In this document: positions 47,440 through 56,362 of the stretch, piece by piece
Numbering within the stretch: the first letter of the stretch is position 1
How the letters are laid out: every line of letters starts with the position of its first letter
Source: Rubrivivax sp.
Lineage (GTDB): Bacteria; Pseudomonadota; Gammaproteobacteria; Burkholderiales; Burkholderiaceae_C
Direction of reading: 5' to 3'
Assembly (NCBI GenBank): GCA_030653505.1
Contig: JAURZK010000038.1
Coordinates: 1-64,000, forward strand
Length of the DNA stretch: 64,000 bases
Made by a program: the position numbers and the translations under genes
Notes under the pieces: model-generated
The model's database searches: none
What the model was told of the DNA's origin: nothing
The model's input: the letters and a program-made list of their open reading frames with translations, nothing else

Positions 47440-49035
47440 TCAGCCGACAGCGCCGGCCCGGCGTCGCGCGAACTGGTCGCGCATCGCCTTCTTGTCGATC
47501 TTGCCCAGCGTGGTCACCGGCAGCTGGGCGACGAAGGCGATGTGCTTGGGTGTCTGCACGGCGCCCTTGCGCAGCCGCACCAGGGCCATCAGTTCCGCAC
47601 TCAAAGCGTCGTTGCCTTCGCCGGCGCCGGGCCGCAGCACCACCATCGCATGCACCGCTTCGCCCCACTTCGGGTCGGGCACGCCGACCACGCCGACGGC
47701 GGCCACGGCCGGGTGCTGGCTGAGCACGTCTTCCACTTCGCGCGGGAAGACATTGAAGCCGCCGCTGATGATCATGTCCTTCGAGCGGTCGACGATGTAC
47801 AGGTAGCCGTCGGCGTCGCGCCGCGCCAGGTCGCCGGTGTAGAGCCAGCCGTGGCGCAACGCGGCGGCGGTCTCCTGCGGCTTGTTCCAGTAGCCGGCCA
47901 TCACCAGCGGGCCGCGGGCGCAGATTTCGCCGACCTCGCCGTCGGCCACTTCGACGCCGTGTTCGTCGAGCAGGCGCAACTGGATGCCGGCCATCGGCGT
48001 GCCGCAGCTCGCCAGGCGCTGCGGCTGGCGCTCTGGCTCGTGCTCGCGCGCGTGCAGCACGGTCAGCGCCATCGGCGCTTCCGACTGGCCGTAGATCTGC
48101 ATGAACACCGGGCCGAACACGCCGATGGCCTCGGTCAGCCGCGCCGGCGCCATCGACGCCGCGCCGTAGATCACCATCGCCAGGCTCGACAGGTCGTGCT
48201 CACGGCGCAGCGGTGAGTCCAGCAGCACGTAGATCATGGTCGGCACCATGAAGGTGGCGTTGACGCGGTGCTGCTCGACCAGCCGGCAGAAGCTGCCGAC
48301 CTCGAAGCCGGCTTGCATGATGAAGGTGCCCGAGCGCAGCAGCACCGGCATGATGATGGTGCCGGAGGCATGGGTGATCGGCGTCGTGGCCAGGAAGCGC
48401 GGTTCGGCCGGCCAGTCCCAGCCGGCCAGCTCCATCAGCACCATGGCCTCGTGCACGCGGTGGGTGTGCACCACGCCCTTGGGCCGCCCGGTGGTGCCGC
48501 CGGTGTACAGAAGTACGCACACATCGTCGGCGCTGGCGCGCGCCACCAGGCGTTCTGGTTTGAAGCGCGCAGCCTCGGCCAGCATGTCGAGCTGGCCCTG
48601 CCACGGTCCGAGACCGGCCATGCGCAGCGCCTTGCCCACGCGCGCCTGCAGTGCCAGCGCGCGGCTGCCGTAGTGCGGCGGGTCGACCAGCATCCACTGC
48701 ACGCCCGAGTCCTGCAGCATGTAGACATGGTCGTCTTCGGACGAGTTCGGGTTCAGCCAGGTCACACGCAGGCCCATCAGGTAGGCCGCCGCGGTGATGA
48801 GGAAGGCCTCGGGCCGGTTCGCCGACAGCGTGGCCACCGGGTCGCCCTTGGCCAGGCCCTGGGCTGTCAGCGCCTGCACCATGCGGCTGATCTGTTCACC
48901 GAACTCGCGGTAGCTCGTCTCCCGTTCGCCGTGAATGAAGGCCACGCGCTCGCCGCCGCGCTGGATGGCGTCGATCACCAGGTCGCCCATGTTGCCGCCC
49001 TGGTAGAGCGCGGGGCTTTGCGGGGGCAGGGTCAT
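47440..49035 (-). CDS. AMP-forming acyl-CoA ligase (ANL superfamily)
   Basis: A 531-residue ligase, start ATG at 49035 (MTLPPQSPALYQGGNMGDLVIDAIQRGGERVAF). P-loop VCVLLYTGGTTGRPKGVVHTH near 178, YGQSEAPMALTVL near 320, GWLYTGDLARRDADGYLYIVDRSKDMIISGGFNVFPREVEDVL near 412 and TTLGKIDKKAMR with the catalytic Lys at the C-terminus. It activates a carboxylic acid as its CoA thioester. It ends the long minus-strand run from 64000 and converges with the AraC gene; it could have its own promoter in the 76-bp gap behind the DMT gene. Confidence 0.92.
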   Translation of the reverse strand: MTLPPQSPALYQGGNMGDLVIDAIQRGGERVAFIHGERETSYREFGEQISRMVQALTAQGLAKGDPVATLSANRPEAFLITAAAYLMGLRVTWLNPNSSEDDHVYMLQDSGVQWMLVDPPHYGSRALALQARVGKALRMAGLGPWQGQLDMLAEAARFKPERLVARASADDVCVLLYTGGTTGRPKGVVHTHRVHEAMVLMELAGWDWPAEPRFLATTPITHASGTIIMPVLLRSGTFIMQAGFEVGSFCRLVEQHRVNATFMVPTMIYVLLDSPLRREHDLSSLAMVIYGAASMAPARLTEAIGVFGPVFMQIYGQSEAPMALTVLHAREHEPERQPQRLASCGTPMAGIQLRLLDEHGVEVADGEVGEICARGPLVMAGYWNKPQETAAALRHGWLYTGDLARRDADGYLYIVDRSKDMIISGGFNVFPREVEDVLSQHPAVAAVGVVGVPDPKWGEAVHAMVVLRPGAGEGNDALSAELMALVRLRKGAVQTPKHIAFVAQLPVTTLGKIDKKAMRDQFARRRAGAVG

Positions 49036-49111
49036 GGTGCTGTCCTGAGGCGAGGGAGGGTGGGCAGGGCGCTCACATCTGATTGCTGTCGAACCATCCG
49101 CGCCAGGGCCA

Positions 49112-50020
49112 CTACACCTTGGACGGGTCCGGCTCGGCGGCGCGCACGGTCGATTCATGGAAGGTGATGTACACGGCATTCAGGAAAATGACCGTGCCGC
49201 CGATCCAGCTCCAGATGTCGGGAACCTCGTCGAAGACCAGGAAGCCGATCAACGAAGCCCAGACCAGCCGCGTGAAGTCCAGCGGCATCAGTGCCGTGGC
49301 TTCGGCGTACTTGAACGACTTGGTGTACGCGAACTGCCCCACGGTGGCGATGAAGGCCATGAACACCAGTACCGGCAGCATCTGCAGGCTGGGCCACTCC
49401 CATACCCACACGGCGAGCAGGAAGGTCAGCGGCGTCACGATCACCGACATGTAGGTCACCTGCGTCGTGCTCGACTCGGTGGTCGACATCATCTTGATGA
49501 CGATGATCGATACCGCCCAGGCGATGGCGCCGCAGATCGCCAGCACCGGCCCCAGCGACAGCGGCACGACACCCGGGCGCACGATCAGCAGCATGCCGAC
49601 GATGCCGCCCGCGACGGCAAACCAGCGCCTGGCGCTGGAGCGTTCGCGCAGCACCAGGATGGCGACCACCGACGCGAACACCGGCGAGACGAAGCTCAGC
49701 GCGGTGACCATCGAGATCGGCGACATCGTCAGCGCCGAGAACAGCCCCAGCATCGAGATCATCAGCATCACGCAGCGGATCAGGTGCAGGTGCAGCCGCT
49801 GCGTGCGCAGCACCGCGAAGCGGCTGCCCAGCAGGCCGGGCAGCATGAAGACCAGGGCGATGGCGTAGCGGAAGAACGTGATCTCGAAGACGTGCATCTC
49901 GCGCGAGGCATAGCGCACCGAGGTGTGCAGCAGCGTGAACGACAGCGCTGCGATCAGGCCCAGCAGCAGGCCCCGGACGCGGCGCGGAATGCGCTCGGCC
50001 AGGGCGATGACGGCGTCCAA
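49112..50020 (-). CDS. DMT-superfamily (EamA) permease
   Basis: A 302-residue membrane protein with about ten helices in two EamA repeats (LLLGLIAALSFTLLHTSVRYASREM first; LAICGAIAWAVSIIVIKMMSTTES second). Such proteins export or exchange small metabolites. The apparent start is TTG at 50020; no ATG or ribosome site precedes the first helix, and the frame opens at the hydrolase stop. Expression may thus rely on re-initiation after the hydrolase gene across a strong hairpin at 50034-50059. Cargo unknown; perhaps a pathway acid or amino acid. Confidence 0.88.
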   Translation of the reverse strand: MDAVIALAERIPRRVRGLLLGLIAALSFTLLHTSVRYASREMHVFEITFFRYAIALVFMLPGLLGSRFAVLRTQRLHLHLIRCVMLMISMLGLFSALTMSPISMVTALSFVSPVFASVVAILVLRERSSARRWFAVAGGIVGMLLIVRPGVVPLSLGPVLAICGAIAWAVSIIVIKMMSTTESSTTQVTYMSVIVTPLTFLLAVWVWEWPSLQMLPVLVFMAFIATVGQFAYTKSFKYAEATALMPLDFTRLVWASLIGFLVFDEVPDIWSWIGGTVIFLNAVYITFHESTVRAAEPDPSKV

Positions 50021-50033
50021 GCTGCGGCTACCG

Positions 50034-50059
50034 CGAACGCAGCTTGCGCGCTGCGTTCG
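50034..50059. other. 10-bp perfect stem-loop between hydrolase and permease genes
   Basis: CGAACGCAGC, loop TTGCGC, GCTGCGTTCG: a perfect stem filling most of the 39-bp gap and abutting the hydrolase stop. There is no T tract. It may attenuate or stabilise the message, or mark an mRNA processing point before the TTG-started permease. Confidence 0.5.
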
Positions 50060-51019
50060 TCATGGCACATCCACCGTGTCGACACCCGTGTCGCCTTCAA
50101 GCGGCCGCACCGCATGCGACGGATGCACCGGCGCACCACCGACCGGCACGACGCGGGCCAGAAAGTCGATCACGGCGTTGGCGAAGATGTCGTTGCGGTC
50201 GCCGGCCACCATGTGCCCGGCGCCGGTGACGTTGACGTATTCCGCCGTCGGGCACAGCGCCAGGAACTCCTGCGCGCCGGCTTCGCTCAGCACGTCCGAC
50301 AGGCCGCCGCGCACCAGCAGCGTGGGCAGGCGCAGGTTCACCGAGCAGGCCTCCAGGCGCCGGGTGCGCTGCTCCAGATTGAACGGCGCGGCGCGGTAGC
50401 GCGGGTCCCAGTGCCAGTGGTAGCGGCCGTCGGTGCCCAGGCGCACGTTCTTGCCCAGGCCGTCGAGCTTGGGCGGGCGCCTGCGGTGGGGCTGGTAGGT
50501 GCCGATCGCCTGCGCCACCTCTTCCAGCGAGGCGAAGCCCTCGGGCTTGAGGCGCATGAAGGCCTGGATGTGGTCGACGCCTGAGAGTTCGATGCGCGGC
50601 GCGATGTCCACCAGCACCAGCGCAGTGGCGTCGACATGCGACTCGCCCACCGCCACCAGGCTGGTGCCGCCGCCCATCGACGCACCCACCAGCACCGGCC
50701 GGCGCTGGCCCAGCGCGGCGATCACGCACTGCAGGTCGCGCACCATCACGTCCTGCCCGTAGGCGCCATCGGGCGACCAGTCGCTGTCGCCATGGCCGCG
50801 GGCATCGAAGGCCACGGCGCGGTAGCCGGCCGCGCCCAGCGTTTCGCCGGTGCCCTTCCAGGCGTGGCGGGTCTGGCCGCCGCCATGCTGCAGCAGCACC
50901 AGCGGTCCGTCGACGGGCCCCCAGGCATCGCCGGTGATGTGCACGCCACCGTGGCCAGGCCAGCGGTGCATGGGCTCGGGCGTGCCCGGCAGCCGGGTGA
51001 GGGCGGTTTTGGTGGTCAT
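50060..51019 (-). CDS. Alpha/beta-hydrolase fold protein
   Basis: A 319-residue soluble hydrolase, ATG at 51019 (MTTKTALTRLPGTPEPMHRWPGHGGVHITGDAWG). VLLQHGGGQTRHAWKGTGE holds the oxyanion-side HG motif near 47; the nucleophile elbow is VGASMGGGTS (Ser near 118), and VTGAGHMVAGDRND carries the catalytic His near 280. No signal peptide. It may hydrolyse an ester, lactone or ring ketone product in the pathway; thioesterase or epoxide-hydrolase-like activity are other options. It follows the ACAD at 51055 by 35 bp. Confidence 0.88.
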   Translation of the reverse strand: MTTKTALTRLPGTPEPMHRWPGHGGVHITGDAWGPVDGPLVLLQHGGGQTRHAWKGTGETLGAAGYRAVAFDARGHGDSDWSPDGAYGQDVMVRDLQCVIAALGQRRPVLVGASMGGGTSLVAVGESHVDATALVLVDIAPRIELSGVDHIQAFMRLKPEGFASLEEVAQAIGTYQPHRRRPPKLDGLGKNVRLGTDGRYHWHWDPRYRAAPFNLEQRTRRLEACSVNLRLPTLLVRGGLSDVLSEAGAQEFLALCPTAEYVNVTGAGHMVAGDRNDIFANAVIDFLARVVPVGGAPVHPSHAVRPLEGDTGVDTVDVP

Positions 51020-51054
51020 GGGGTTGGATCTCCTTGCATGGCGTTGACGGGCCC

Positions 51055-52215
51055 CTATCCGCGCAGCGCCGACAGTCCCAGCTCGCCCTGCGCCAGCAGC
51101 AGCGCCTGGATCTGGTTGCTGCCCTCGGCGATGGCGAGGTGGCGCACGTCGCGGTAGTGGCGTTCGAGCGGAAAGTCGCTGGTGTAGCCGGCACCGCCCA
51201 ACACCTGCATCGCATCCTCGCACACGCGCAACACGGCGTCGCTGTTGTGGCGCTTGGCCATCGAGCACCAGCGCTGCGCGTCGGCCGCCTTGCGGTCCAG
51301 CGCATCGGCAGCGCGCGCGGCCAGCAGGCGCGAGCTTTCCACCCGCGTCATCATGTCGGCCACCATCTGCTGCACCAGCTGGAACTGGCCGATGGGCCGG
51401 CCGAACTGCTGGCGCTGACCGGCGTAGCGGCAGGTTTCCCGGTATGCGGCCTCGGCCACGCCGGCGCAGACATAGGCCACGAAGCAGCGGCCGAGGTTGA
51501 GGTAGTGCTTGGCGATGGCGAAGGCCTTGCCTTCGGCGCCGATCAGGTTGCCGGCCGGCAGCAGCACGTCGTCGAACAGCAGCTCGCCCAGCGGGCAGCA
51601 GTGCATGCCCATCGCGTGCACCTCGCGCGCCGAGAAGCCGGCCATGCCGCGTTCGACGATGAAGGCCGAGACGGCGCGGTCGTTGCCGGTGCCGGTGCGT
51701 GCGAAGACCACGCCCAGATCGGCGTGCACGCCGTTGGAGATGTACAGCTTGCGCCCGCGCAGGCGCCAGCCGCCGCTGGCGGGGTCGCGCTCGGCGCGGG
51801 TCTCGACGCCGCTGGCGTCGGAGCCGACGTTGGGTTCGGTCAGGCCGAAGAAGGCCAGCGTGTCGCCGCGAATCAACCCCGGCAGGAAGCGCTCGCGCTG
51901 CTCGGCGCTGCCGCGCTCGGCGATGATGGACAGCACCAGGTTCGAGGTGCTGATCATGCTGCGCAGCGAGGCCCAGGTGCCGGCCAGCTGAGCCAGCAGG
52001 GTGCCGTAGGTGACGTGGTCCAGCCCCTGGCCGCCGAGTGCCTCGGGCAGCAGGCCGCCGAGCAGGCCGTAGCCGCTCATCGCGCGCACCAGCTCGCGCG
52101 GCGGCAGGCGGCGTTCGCGTTCGTGGGCGCCGACGATGGGCGCAACTTCGCGCACCAGGTAGTCGGCGAAGGCGTCGCTCGCGGCGCGCTGCCAGTCGGC
52201 GAGTTCGAAGTCCAT
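51055..52215 (-). CDS. Acyl-CoA dehydrogenase (MCAD-type active site)
   Basis: A 386-residue ACAD with start ATG at 52215 (MDFELADWQRAASDAFADYLV). FFGLTEPNVGSDASGVETRAERD near 123, QQFGRPIGQFQLVQQMVADMM near 270 and AEGSNQIQALLLAQGELG with catalytic Glu at about 364. YGTLLAQLAGTWASLRSMISTSNLVLSII resembles dehydrogenases of cyclohexane- or crotonyl-type acyl-CoAs, but assignment to a substrate is not secure. Lies between the citryl-CoA-lyase-like gene and the hydrolase. Confidence 0.92.
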   Translation of the reverse strand: MDFELADWQRAASDAFADYLVREVAPIVGAHERERRLPPRELVRAMSGYGLLGGLLPEALGGQGLDHVTYGTLLAQLAGTWASLRSMISTSNLVLSIIAERGSAEQRERFLPGLIRGDTLAFFGLTEPNVGSDASGVETRAERDPASGGWRLRGRKLYISNGVHADLGVVFARTGTGNDRAVSAFIVERGMAGFSAREVHAMGMHCCPLGELLFDDVLLPAGNLIGAEGKAFAIAKHYLNLGRCFVAYVCAGVAEAAYRETCRYAGQRQQFGRPIGQFQLVQQMVADMMTRVESSRLLAARAADALDRKAADAQRWCSMAKRHNSDAVLRVCEDAMQVLGGAGYTSDFPLERHYRDVRHLAIAEGSNQIQALLLAQGELGLSALRG

Positions 52216-52296
52216 GCGGTTCGGGAGAGACGAATCAGGAAGGGATGGGAGCCGCCCGCGGGTCGGCCTGCGGAGCACTCTGTCGACGCGCCGGAT

Positions 52297-53124
52297 TCAT
52301 GACTTGTGCGCCTGTGTCCACCTTGCGCGCTGCGGGATCGGGTTGTCGTGGCCGGCGAGCTCGGCGCTGTCGTCCTGTGCCAGCACCAGGTCCCACAGCT
52401 TCTGGCCCAGCGGTGCGCGCTTCTCGTCGAGCAGGTGCGCCACCAGCCCGGCCGAGCGGCCGATCAGCGCGAAGCCGCGCGCCCACAGCGGATCCAGCCC
52501 CATGTCGGCGACGCAGGCGCCCACGGCGCCGGCGGCGTTCAGCGGCAACAGCTTGCCGTACCCGGCCTGCGCGGCACGCTCGATGGCCGTGGCCAGTTGC
52601 CAGTGCCGGCCTTCGAAGCCGCATTCGCCGGCCACGCGGCGCAGCGCCGGCACGCGCGGGTCGCCCTTGATGTGGATGGGGTGGCCGATTCCGGGCACGA
52701 TGCGCCTGCCGGCGCGGTACTCGCGCACCAAGGCCGCCGCGCAGGCGTCGAACGCGGCGCCGTCGGCGTCGGGCGCCAGGCCGGCCACGGCGTCCTTCAG
52801 CATCTGGGCGCTGAGCTGCATGGTGCCCAGGAAGTGGTTGCCCGCGCCCAGGAGGCCGGCCGCCACCGCGCCCTGGATCGACTCGGGCGCGCCGAGGATC
52901 GTCAGCCGTGCGGCGATGGCGCTGGGCGTCAGGCCGTGGTCGGTGACGGCCACCATCAGTGCGTTGGTCATGCGCTTCATCGGCGCGCTGGGCGTCTCGC
53001 CGGTCGCGGCCAGGAAGATCATGTCGATGAAGTCGAGCTGGCCGAGGATCTCGGTGGCGATGTTGCGGTCGCGCACGAAGATCTCGTCGCGCGTGGTGTA
53101 GCCGATGGGGGTCTTGATGGTCAT
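52297..53124 (-). CDS. Citrate-synthase-fold citryl-CoA lyase-like protein
   Basis: A 275-residue protein of the citrate synthase superfamily, much shorter than citrate synthase (about 430). Catalytic elements are recognisable: TDHGLTPSAIAAR near 61-73, GAGNHFLGT (His97, like His274 of pig enzyme), GIGHPIHIKGDPR (His148 and Asp155, like the His320 loop), then VADMGLDPLWARGFALIGRSAGLVAHLLDE for the C-terminal small domain. Short relatives are annotated citryl-CoA lyases, cleaving a 3-hydroxy-3-carboxyacyl-CoA to acetyl-CoA and an oxoacid. Among ACAD, MaoC and ligase genes it probably catalyses the carbon-carbon cleavage step on a citryl-like intermediate; a condensing direction cannot be excluded. 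Confidence 0.85.
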   Translation of the reverse strand: MTIKTPIGYTTRDEIFVRDRNIATEILGQLDFIDMIFLAATGETPSAPMKRMTNALMVAVTDHGLTPSAIAARLTILGAPESIQGAVAAGLLGAGNHFLGTMQLSAQMLKDAVAGLAPDADGAAFDACAAALVREYRAGRRIVPGIGHPIHIKGDPRVPALRRVAGECGFEGRHWQLATAIERAAQAGYGKLLPLNAAGAVGACVADMGLDPLWARGFALIGRSAGLVAHLLDEKRAPLGQKLWDLVLAQDDSAELAGHDNPIPQRARWTQAHKS

Positions 53125-53145
53125 GCTGCTTCTCGTTTCAGGTTC

Positions 53146-53622
53146 TCAGGCCGGGCGGCGCTTCACCAGCAGCTTCCAGACGCCTTCGACGACGACCTCG
53201 CCGCGCTGGTTGATGACCTGGCGCCTGAAGGCCACGACGCCGCGGTCGGGCTTGGAGGTTTCGTTCTTCTCGGCCACCTCGACCCGCACGCGCAACGTGT
53301 CGCCGATGAAGGTGGGCCTGGGGAAGCGGCACTGGATGTCGAGCAGGCCCATCAGGCTGGGCTCGAGGTGCTGGTTGAGCTGCATGCGCGTCACCAGCCC
53401 CGACATCACCGCCAGCACCAGCAGGCCGTGCGCGATGCGCTGGCCGTAGGGCGTGCCCTTGGCGAACTCGGCGTCGACGTGCAGGCGGTTGTAGTCGGCC
53501 GACAGGCCGGCGAAGTTGACGACGTCGGCTTCGGTGACGGTGCGGGTCGGGCTGTCGAAGCTGTCGCCGATGCCCAGGTCTTCGAAGTAGCAGGGCTCGG
53601 CGCGCAGGGTGGACAGGTTCAT
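53146..53622 (-). CDS. MaoC-family enoyl-CoA hydratase
   Basis: A 158-residue hot-dog hydratase; ATG 53622 overlaps the ligase stop by ATGA. FEDLGIGDSFDSPTRTVTEADVVNFAGLSADYNRLHVDAEFA holds the intact Asp/Asn/His hydratase motif (ADYNRLH near 43). FPRPTFIGDTLRVRVEVAEKNETSKPDRG follows. It would hydrate a 2-enoyl-CoA, placing it between the ACADs and the citryl-CoA-lyase-like enzyme in the inferred route. Close in pattern to the MaoC gene at 31016. Confidence 0.91.
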   Translation of the reverse strand: MNLSTLRAEPCYFEDLGIGDSFDSPTRTVTEADVVNFAGLSADYNRLHVDAEFAKGTPYGQRIAHGLLVLAVMSGLVTRMQLNQHLEPSLMGLLDIQCRFPRPTFIGDTLRVRVEVAEKNETSKPDRGVVAFRRQVINQRGEVVVEGVWKLLVKRRPA

Positions 53623-55148
53623 GCGGTCTCTTTCGTGTCGGGGGTGGGCAAGGCCAGCACCTGCTCGACGAGCTGGGTCTTGAGCACGCGGCCGGTCAGG
53701 TTCTTGGGCACCTCGGTCATGAAGACCACGCGCCGGGGCTTCTTGTAGGCGGCCAGGTGCGCGGCGGCGAACGCGGTGATGTCGTCGGCCGTCGGCTGCT
53801 GGCCGGCACGCGGCACGATGACGGCGCAGATCAGCTCGGTCCAGCGGTCGTCGGGCAGGCCCACGCAATGCGCCTCGGCGACGCCCGGGTGCTGCTGCAG
53901 CGCCTCTTCGATCTCGGAGGCGTAGATGTTGATGCCGCCGCTCTTGATGATGTCGCGCTTGCGGCCGACGAAGTGCAGCAAGCCGTTGGCATCCAGCCGC
54001 CCGAGGTCGCCGACGGTCAGGAAGTCGCCGCGCCGTGTGCTGGCAGTCAGTTCGGGGTCTTCGAAGTACTCGTCGTACTGCGACTCGCTGCGGCAGCAGA
54101 TCTCGCCCACCTCGCCGGGCGCCACCTCGTCGCCGTCGTCGCCGAGCAGCTTCAGCTCGACGCCGAAGAAGGGCCGGCCGACGCAGTTGCTGTCCAGGTG
54201 GTTGCGGACCTCGGCACCCTTCAGGTTGGCGTAGGGGCCGACCTCGCTGGAGGCGGCGTAGATGTTGAGGACGCCGTCGCCGAAACGCTCGAGCAGCGCA
54301 CGCTTGAGCGCGCCCGACAGCGCCCCGGCGCCGGACTGGATGACGCGCAGGCTGGCCAGGTCGGCGCTGGCCCAGCGCGGGTGTTCGACCATGGCCTGCA
54401 GCATCGCCGGCAGCAACATCGTCGAGTCGATGAGTTCTTGTTCGATCGCGTCGATCACCGCCCCGGCGTCGAAGTGTTCGTGCAGCCGGATGCCGGCACC
54501 CAGGTACAGCGGCAGCAGGGTGTAGACGCAGCCGGCGCCCAGGCAGATCGGCAGCACGCACAGCGTGCGGTCGTCCATGCCGAAGCCTTGTTCGATGGCG
54601 CGTTCCTCGAAGCCGAAGCGTGAACGCAGCGCGCCTTTCGGCCGGCCGGTCGTGCCCGAGGTGTGCAGCATCACGGTGCTGCCGGCGCGGCCCTCCGGCA
54701 CCGCACCGGTGGCGGCGGCCTGCAGCGCCTGCCAGCACAGTGCGTCGGCCGGCGCGTGGCTTTCGGCATCGGCAAACCAGATCCAGCGCCGTGCCGGATC
54801 GCCCAGCGCCTGGGCGCGTTCGGCGAAGCCCGAACCCAGCAGCACGAAGCGCGCGTGCGCGGCCGCGATGCCGTGGCGCAGGTCGTCGTCGGCCAGACGG
54901 TAGTTCAGCGGTGCCGGGATCGCGCCGATGCCGGTGAGCGCGAAGTAGGCCACCAGCATGTCGGCGTGGTTGGTCGACAGCATCGGCACCTTCTCGCCCG
55001 GCGCCAGGCCGAGCGCGGCCAGCGCGCGCATCGCGCGTTCGGTGCTGGCCAGCAGTTCGGCGTAGCTGAGCGCGCTGTCGCGGAAGCGGATCGCGACGCG
55101 CTGCGGGTGGCGCCGCGCGTTCAGCCGCAGCGCGTGGAGCAGGGTCAT
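53619..55148 (-). CDS. AMP-forming acyl-CoA ligase (ANL superfamily)
   Basis: A 509-residue ligase. The ATG at 55148 (MTLLHALRLNARRHPQRVAIRF) is preferred over the upstream TTG at 55154. STVMLHTSGTTGRPKGALRSR near 158 (P-loop), NIYAASSEVGPYAN near 290, GDFLTVGDLGRLDANGLLHFVGRKRDIIKSGGINIYASEIEEAL near 372 and the C-terminal PKNLTGRVLKTQLVEQ. The C-terminal Lys context (NLTGRVLK) has Arg at the usual TGKxxK position, with the next Lys retained. It activates an acid as its CoA thioester. Confidence 0.91.
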   Translation of the reverse strand: MTLLHALRLNARRHPQRVAIRFRDSALSYAELLASTERAMRALAALGLAPGEKVPMLSTNHADMLVAYFALTGIGAIPAPLNYRLADDDLRHGIAAAHARFVLLGSGFAERAQALGDPARRWIWFADAESHAPADALCWQALQAAATGAVPEGRAGSTVMLHTSGTTGRPKGALRSRFGFEERAIEQGFGMDDRTLCVLPICLGAGCVYTLLPLYLGAGIRLHEHFDAGAVIDAIEQELIDSTMLLPAMLQAMVEHPRWASADLASLRVIQSGAGALSGALKRALLERFGDGVLNIYAASSEVGPYANLKGAEVRNHLDSNCVGRPFFGVELKLLGDDGDEVAPGEVGEICCRSESQYDEYFEDPELTASTRRGDFLTVGDLGRLDANGLLHFVGRKRDIIKSGGINIYASEIEEALQQHPGVAEAHCVGLPDDRWTELICAVIVPRAGQQPTADDITAFAAAHLAAYKKPRRVVFMTEVPKNLTGRVLKTQLVEQVLALPTPDTKETA

Positions 55149-55188
55149 GCCCAAGTTTGGCGATACATCATGTCGTCAGCGTTTCAGT

Positions 55189-56337
55189 TCAGTGGAACGC
55201 CGAGACGCCGAGCACCTCGCGGCCGATGATGAGGGTCTGGATCTCGGTCGTGCCCTCGGGGATCATGCCGCCGCGCGTGTCGCGGAAGATGCGTTCGATC
55301 GGCAGCTCTTCGCTGTAGCCCGAGCCGCCGTGCACCTGCAACGCCATGCCGGCCACCTCGTGCGCGGCTTCGGCCGCGTAGAGCTTGGCGATCGAGCACT
55401 CGGTGCGCGCGCTGCCGCCCTGGTCGAGCGCCCAGGCAGCGCGGTAGCCCAGCGCGCGCGCGGCTTCGCAGCGCACCATCATGTCGACGATCAGCTTCTG
55501 CACCAGCTGGAAGCCGGCGATCGGCTTGCCGAACTGCCTGCGCTGCTTCGAATATTCGATCGACAGGTCGAGCGCGGAGCGTGCCGCGCCGACCGCGCCC
55601 ATGGCCACGTTCAGGCGGCCGAAGTTCAGCCCGGTCAGGATCGCCTTCAGGCCTTCGCCTTCCTTGCCCAGCAGGTTGGCCTTGGGCACCACGGCGTCGA
55701 TGAAGCTCAGTTGCGAGGTGCCGGTGGCGCGGATGAACATCACGTCGGCGCGCCGCGCCTCGTATTGCGTCTGCGTGCGGTCGACGATGAACAGGCTGAT
55801 GCCGCCGTCGCAGGTCGCGCTGAAGGTGCGCGCCACCAGCACGCCGAAGTTGCCGTGGACGCCGTTGGTGATCCACAGCTTGTTGCCGTTGACGAGGTAG
55901 TGGTCGCCCTTGTCCTCGGCGCGAGTTTCGATGCCCGCCACGTTGGAGCCGTGGTTGGGCTCGGTGATGGCCATCCAGTGCTTCAACTGCCCGGCCAGCA
56001 GCGGCTTCAGCCAGCGCTGTTGCTGCGCGGGGGTGCCCTGCCGGTGCAGCAGCTGCGCCAGGATGTTGAGCGAGTTCATCATCACGCGCAGCGACAGCCA
56101 GCAGTAGCCGGCTTCTTCCATCAGGATCGCCCAGTCGGCGTATTTCAGACCGAAGCCGCCGGCCTCTTCGGGCAGCAGGCCGCCCAGGTAGCCGAAGGGC
56201 TGCAGCTGTGGCAACAGATCCCAGGCGAATTCGCGCTGCATTTCGCATTCGGCCACGCGCGGCGCGACGCGCTCGCGCATGAAGCGCCGCACCGATTCGC
56301 GCATCGCGTCCTGTTCGGGGGTGAAGCTGAAGTCCAT
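55189..56337 (-). CDS. Acyl-CoA dehydrogenase (MCAD-type active site)
   Basis: A 382-residue ACAD (MDFSFTPEQDAMRESVRRFMRERVAPRV). MAITEPNHGSNVAGIETRAEDK near 125 has the GSN variant also seen at 39578. RQFGKPIAGFQLVQKLIVDMMVRCEAAR near 265 and IPEGTTEIQTLIIGREVLG with the catalytic Glu at about 361. MEEAGYCWLSLRVMMNSLNILAQLL suggests similarity to glutaryl-CoA dehydrogenase-like members. Between the SDR at 56363 and the ligase; separated by 25 and 40 bp. Confidence 0.92.
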   Translation of the reverse strand: MDFSFTPEQDAMRESVRRFMRERVAPRVAECEMQREFAWDLLPQLQPFGYLGGLLPEEAGGFGLKYADWAILMEEAGYCWLSLRVMMNSLNILAQLLHRQGTPAQQQRWLKPLLAGQLKHWMAITEPNHGSNVAGIETRAEDKGDHYLVNGNKLWITNGVHGNFGVLVARTFSATCDGGISLFIVDRTQTQYEARRADVMFIRATGTSQLSFIDAVVPKANLLGKEGEGLKAILTGLNFGRLNVAMGAVGAARSALDLSIEYSKQRRQFGKPIAGFQLVQKLIVDMMVRCEAARALGYRAAWALDQGGSARTECSIAKLYAAEAAHEVAGMALQVHGGSGYSEELPIERIFRDTRGGMIPEGTTEIQTLIIGREVLGVSAFH

Positions 56338-56362
56338 GTCGCTACTCCCGGATCAGGCCGCT

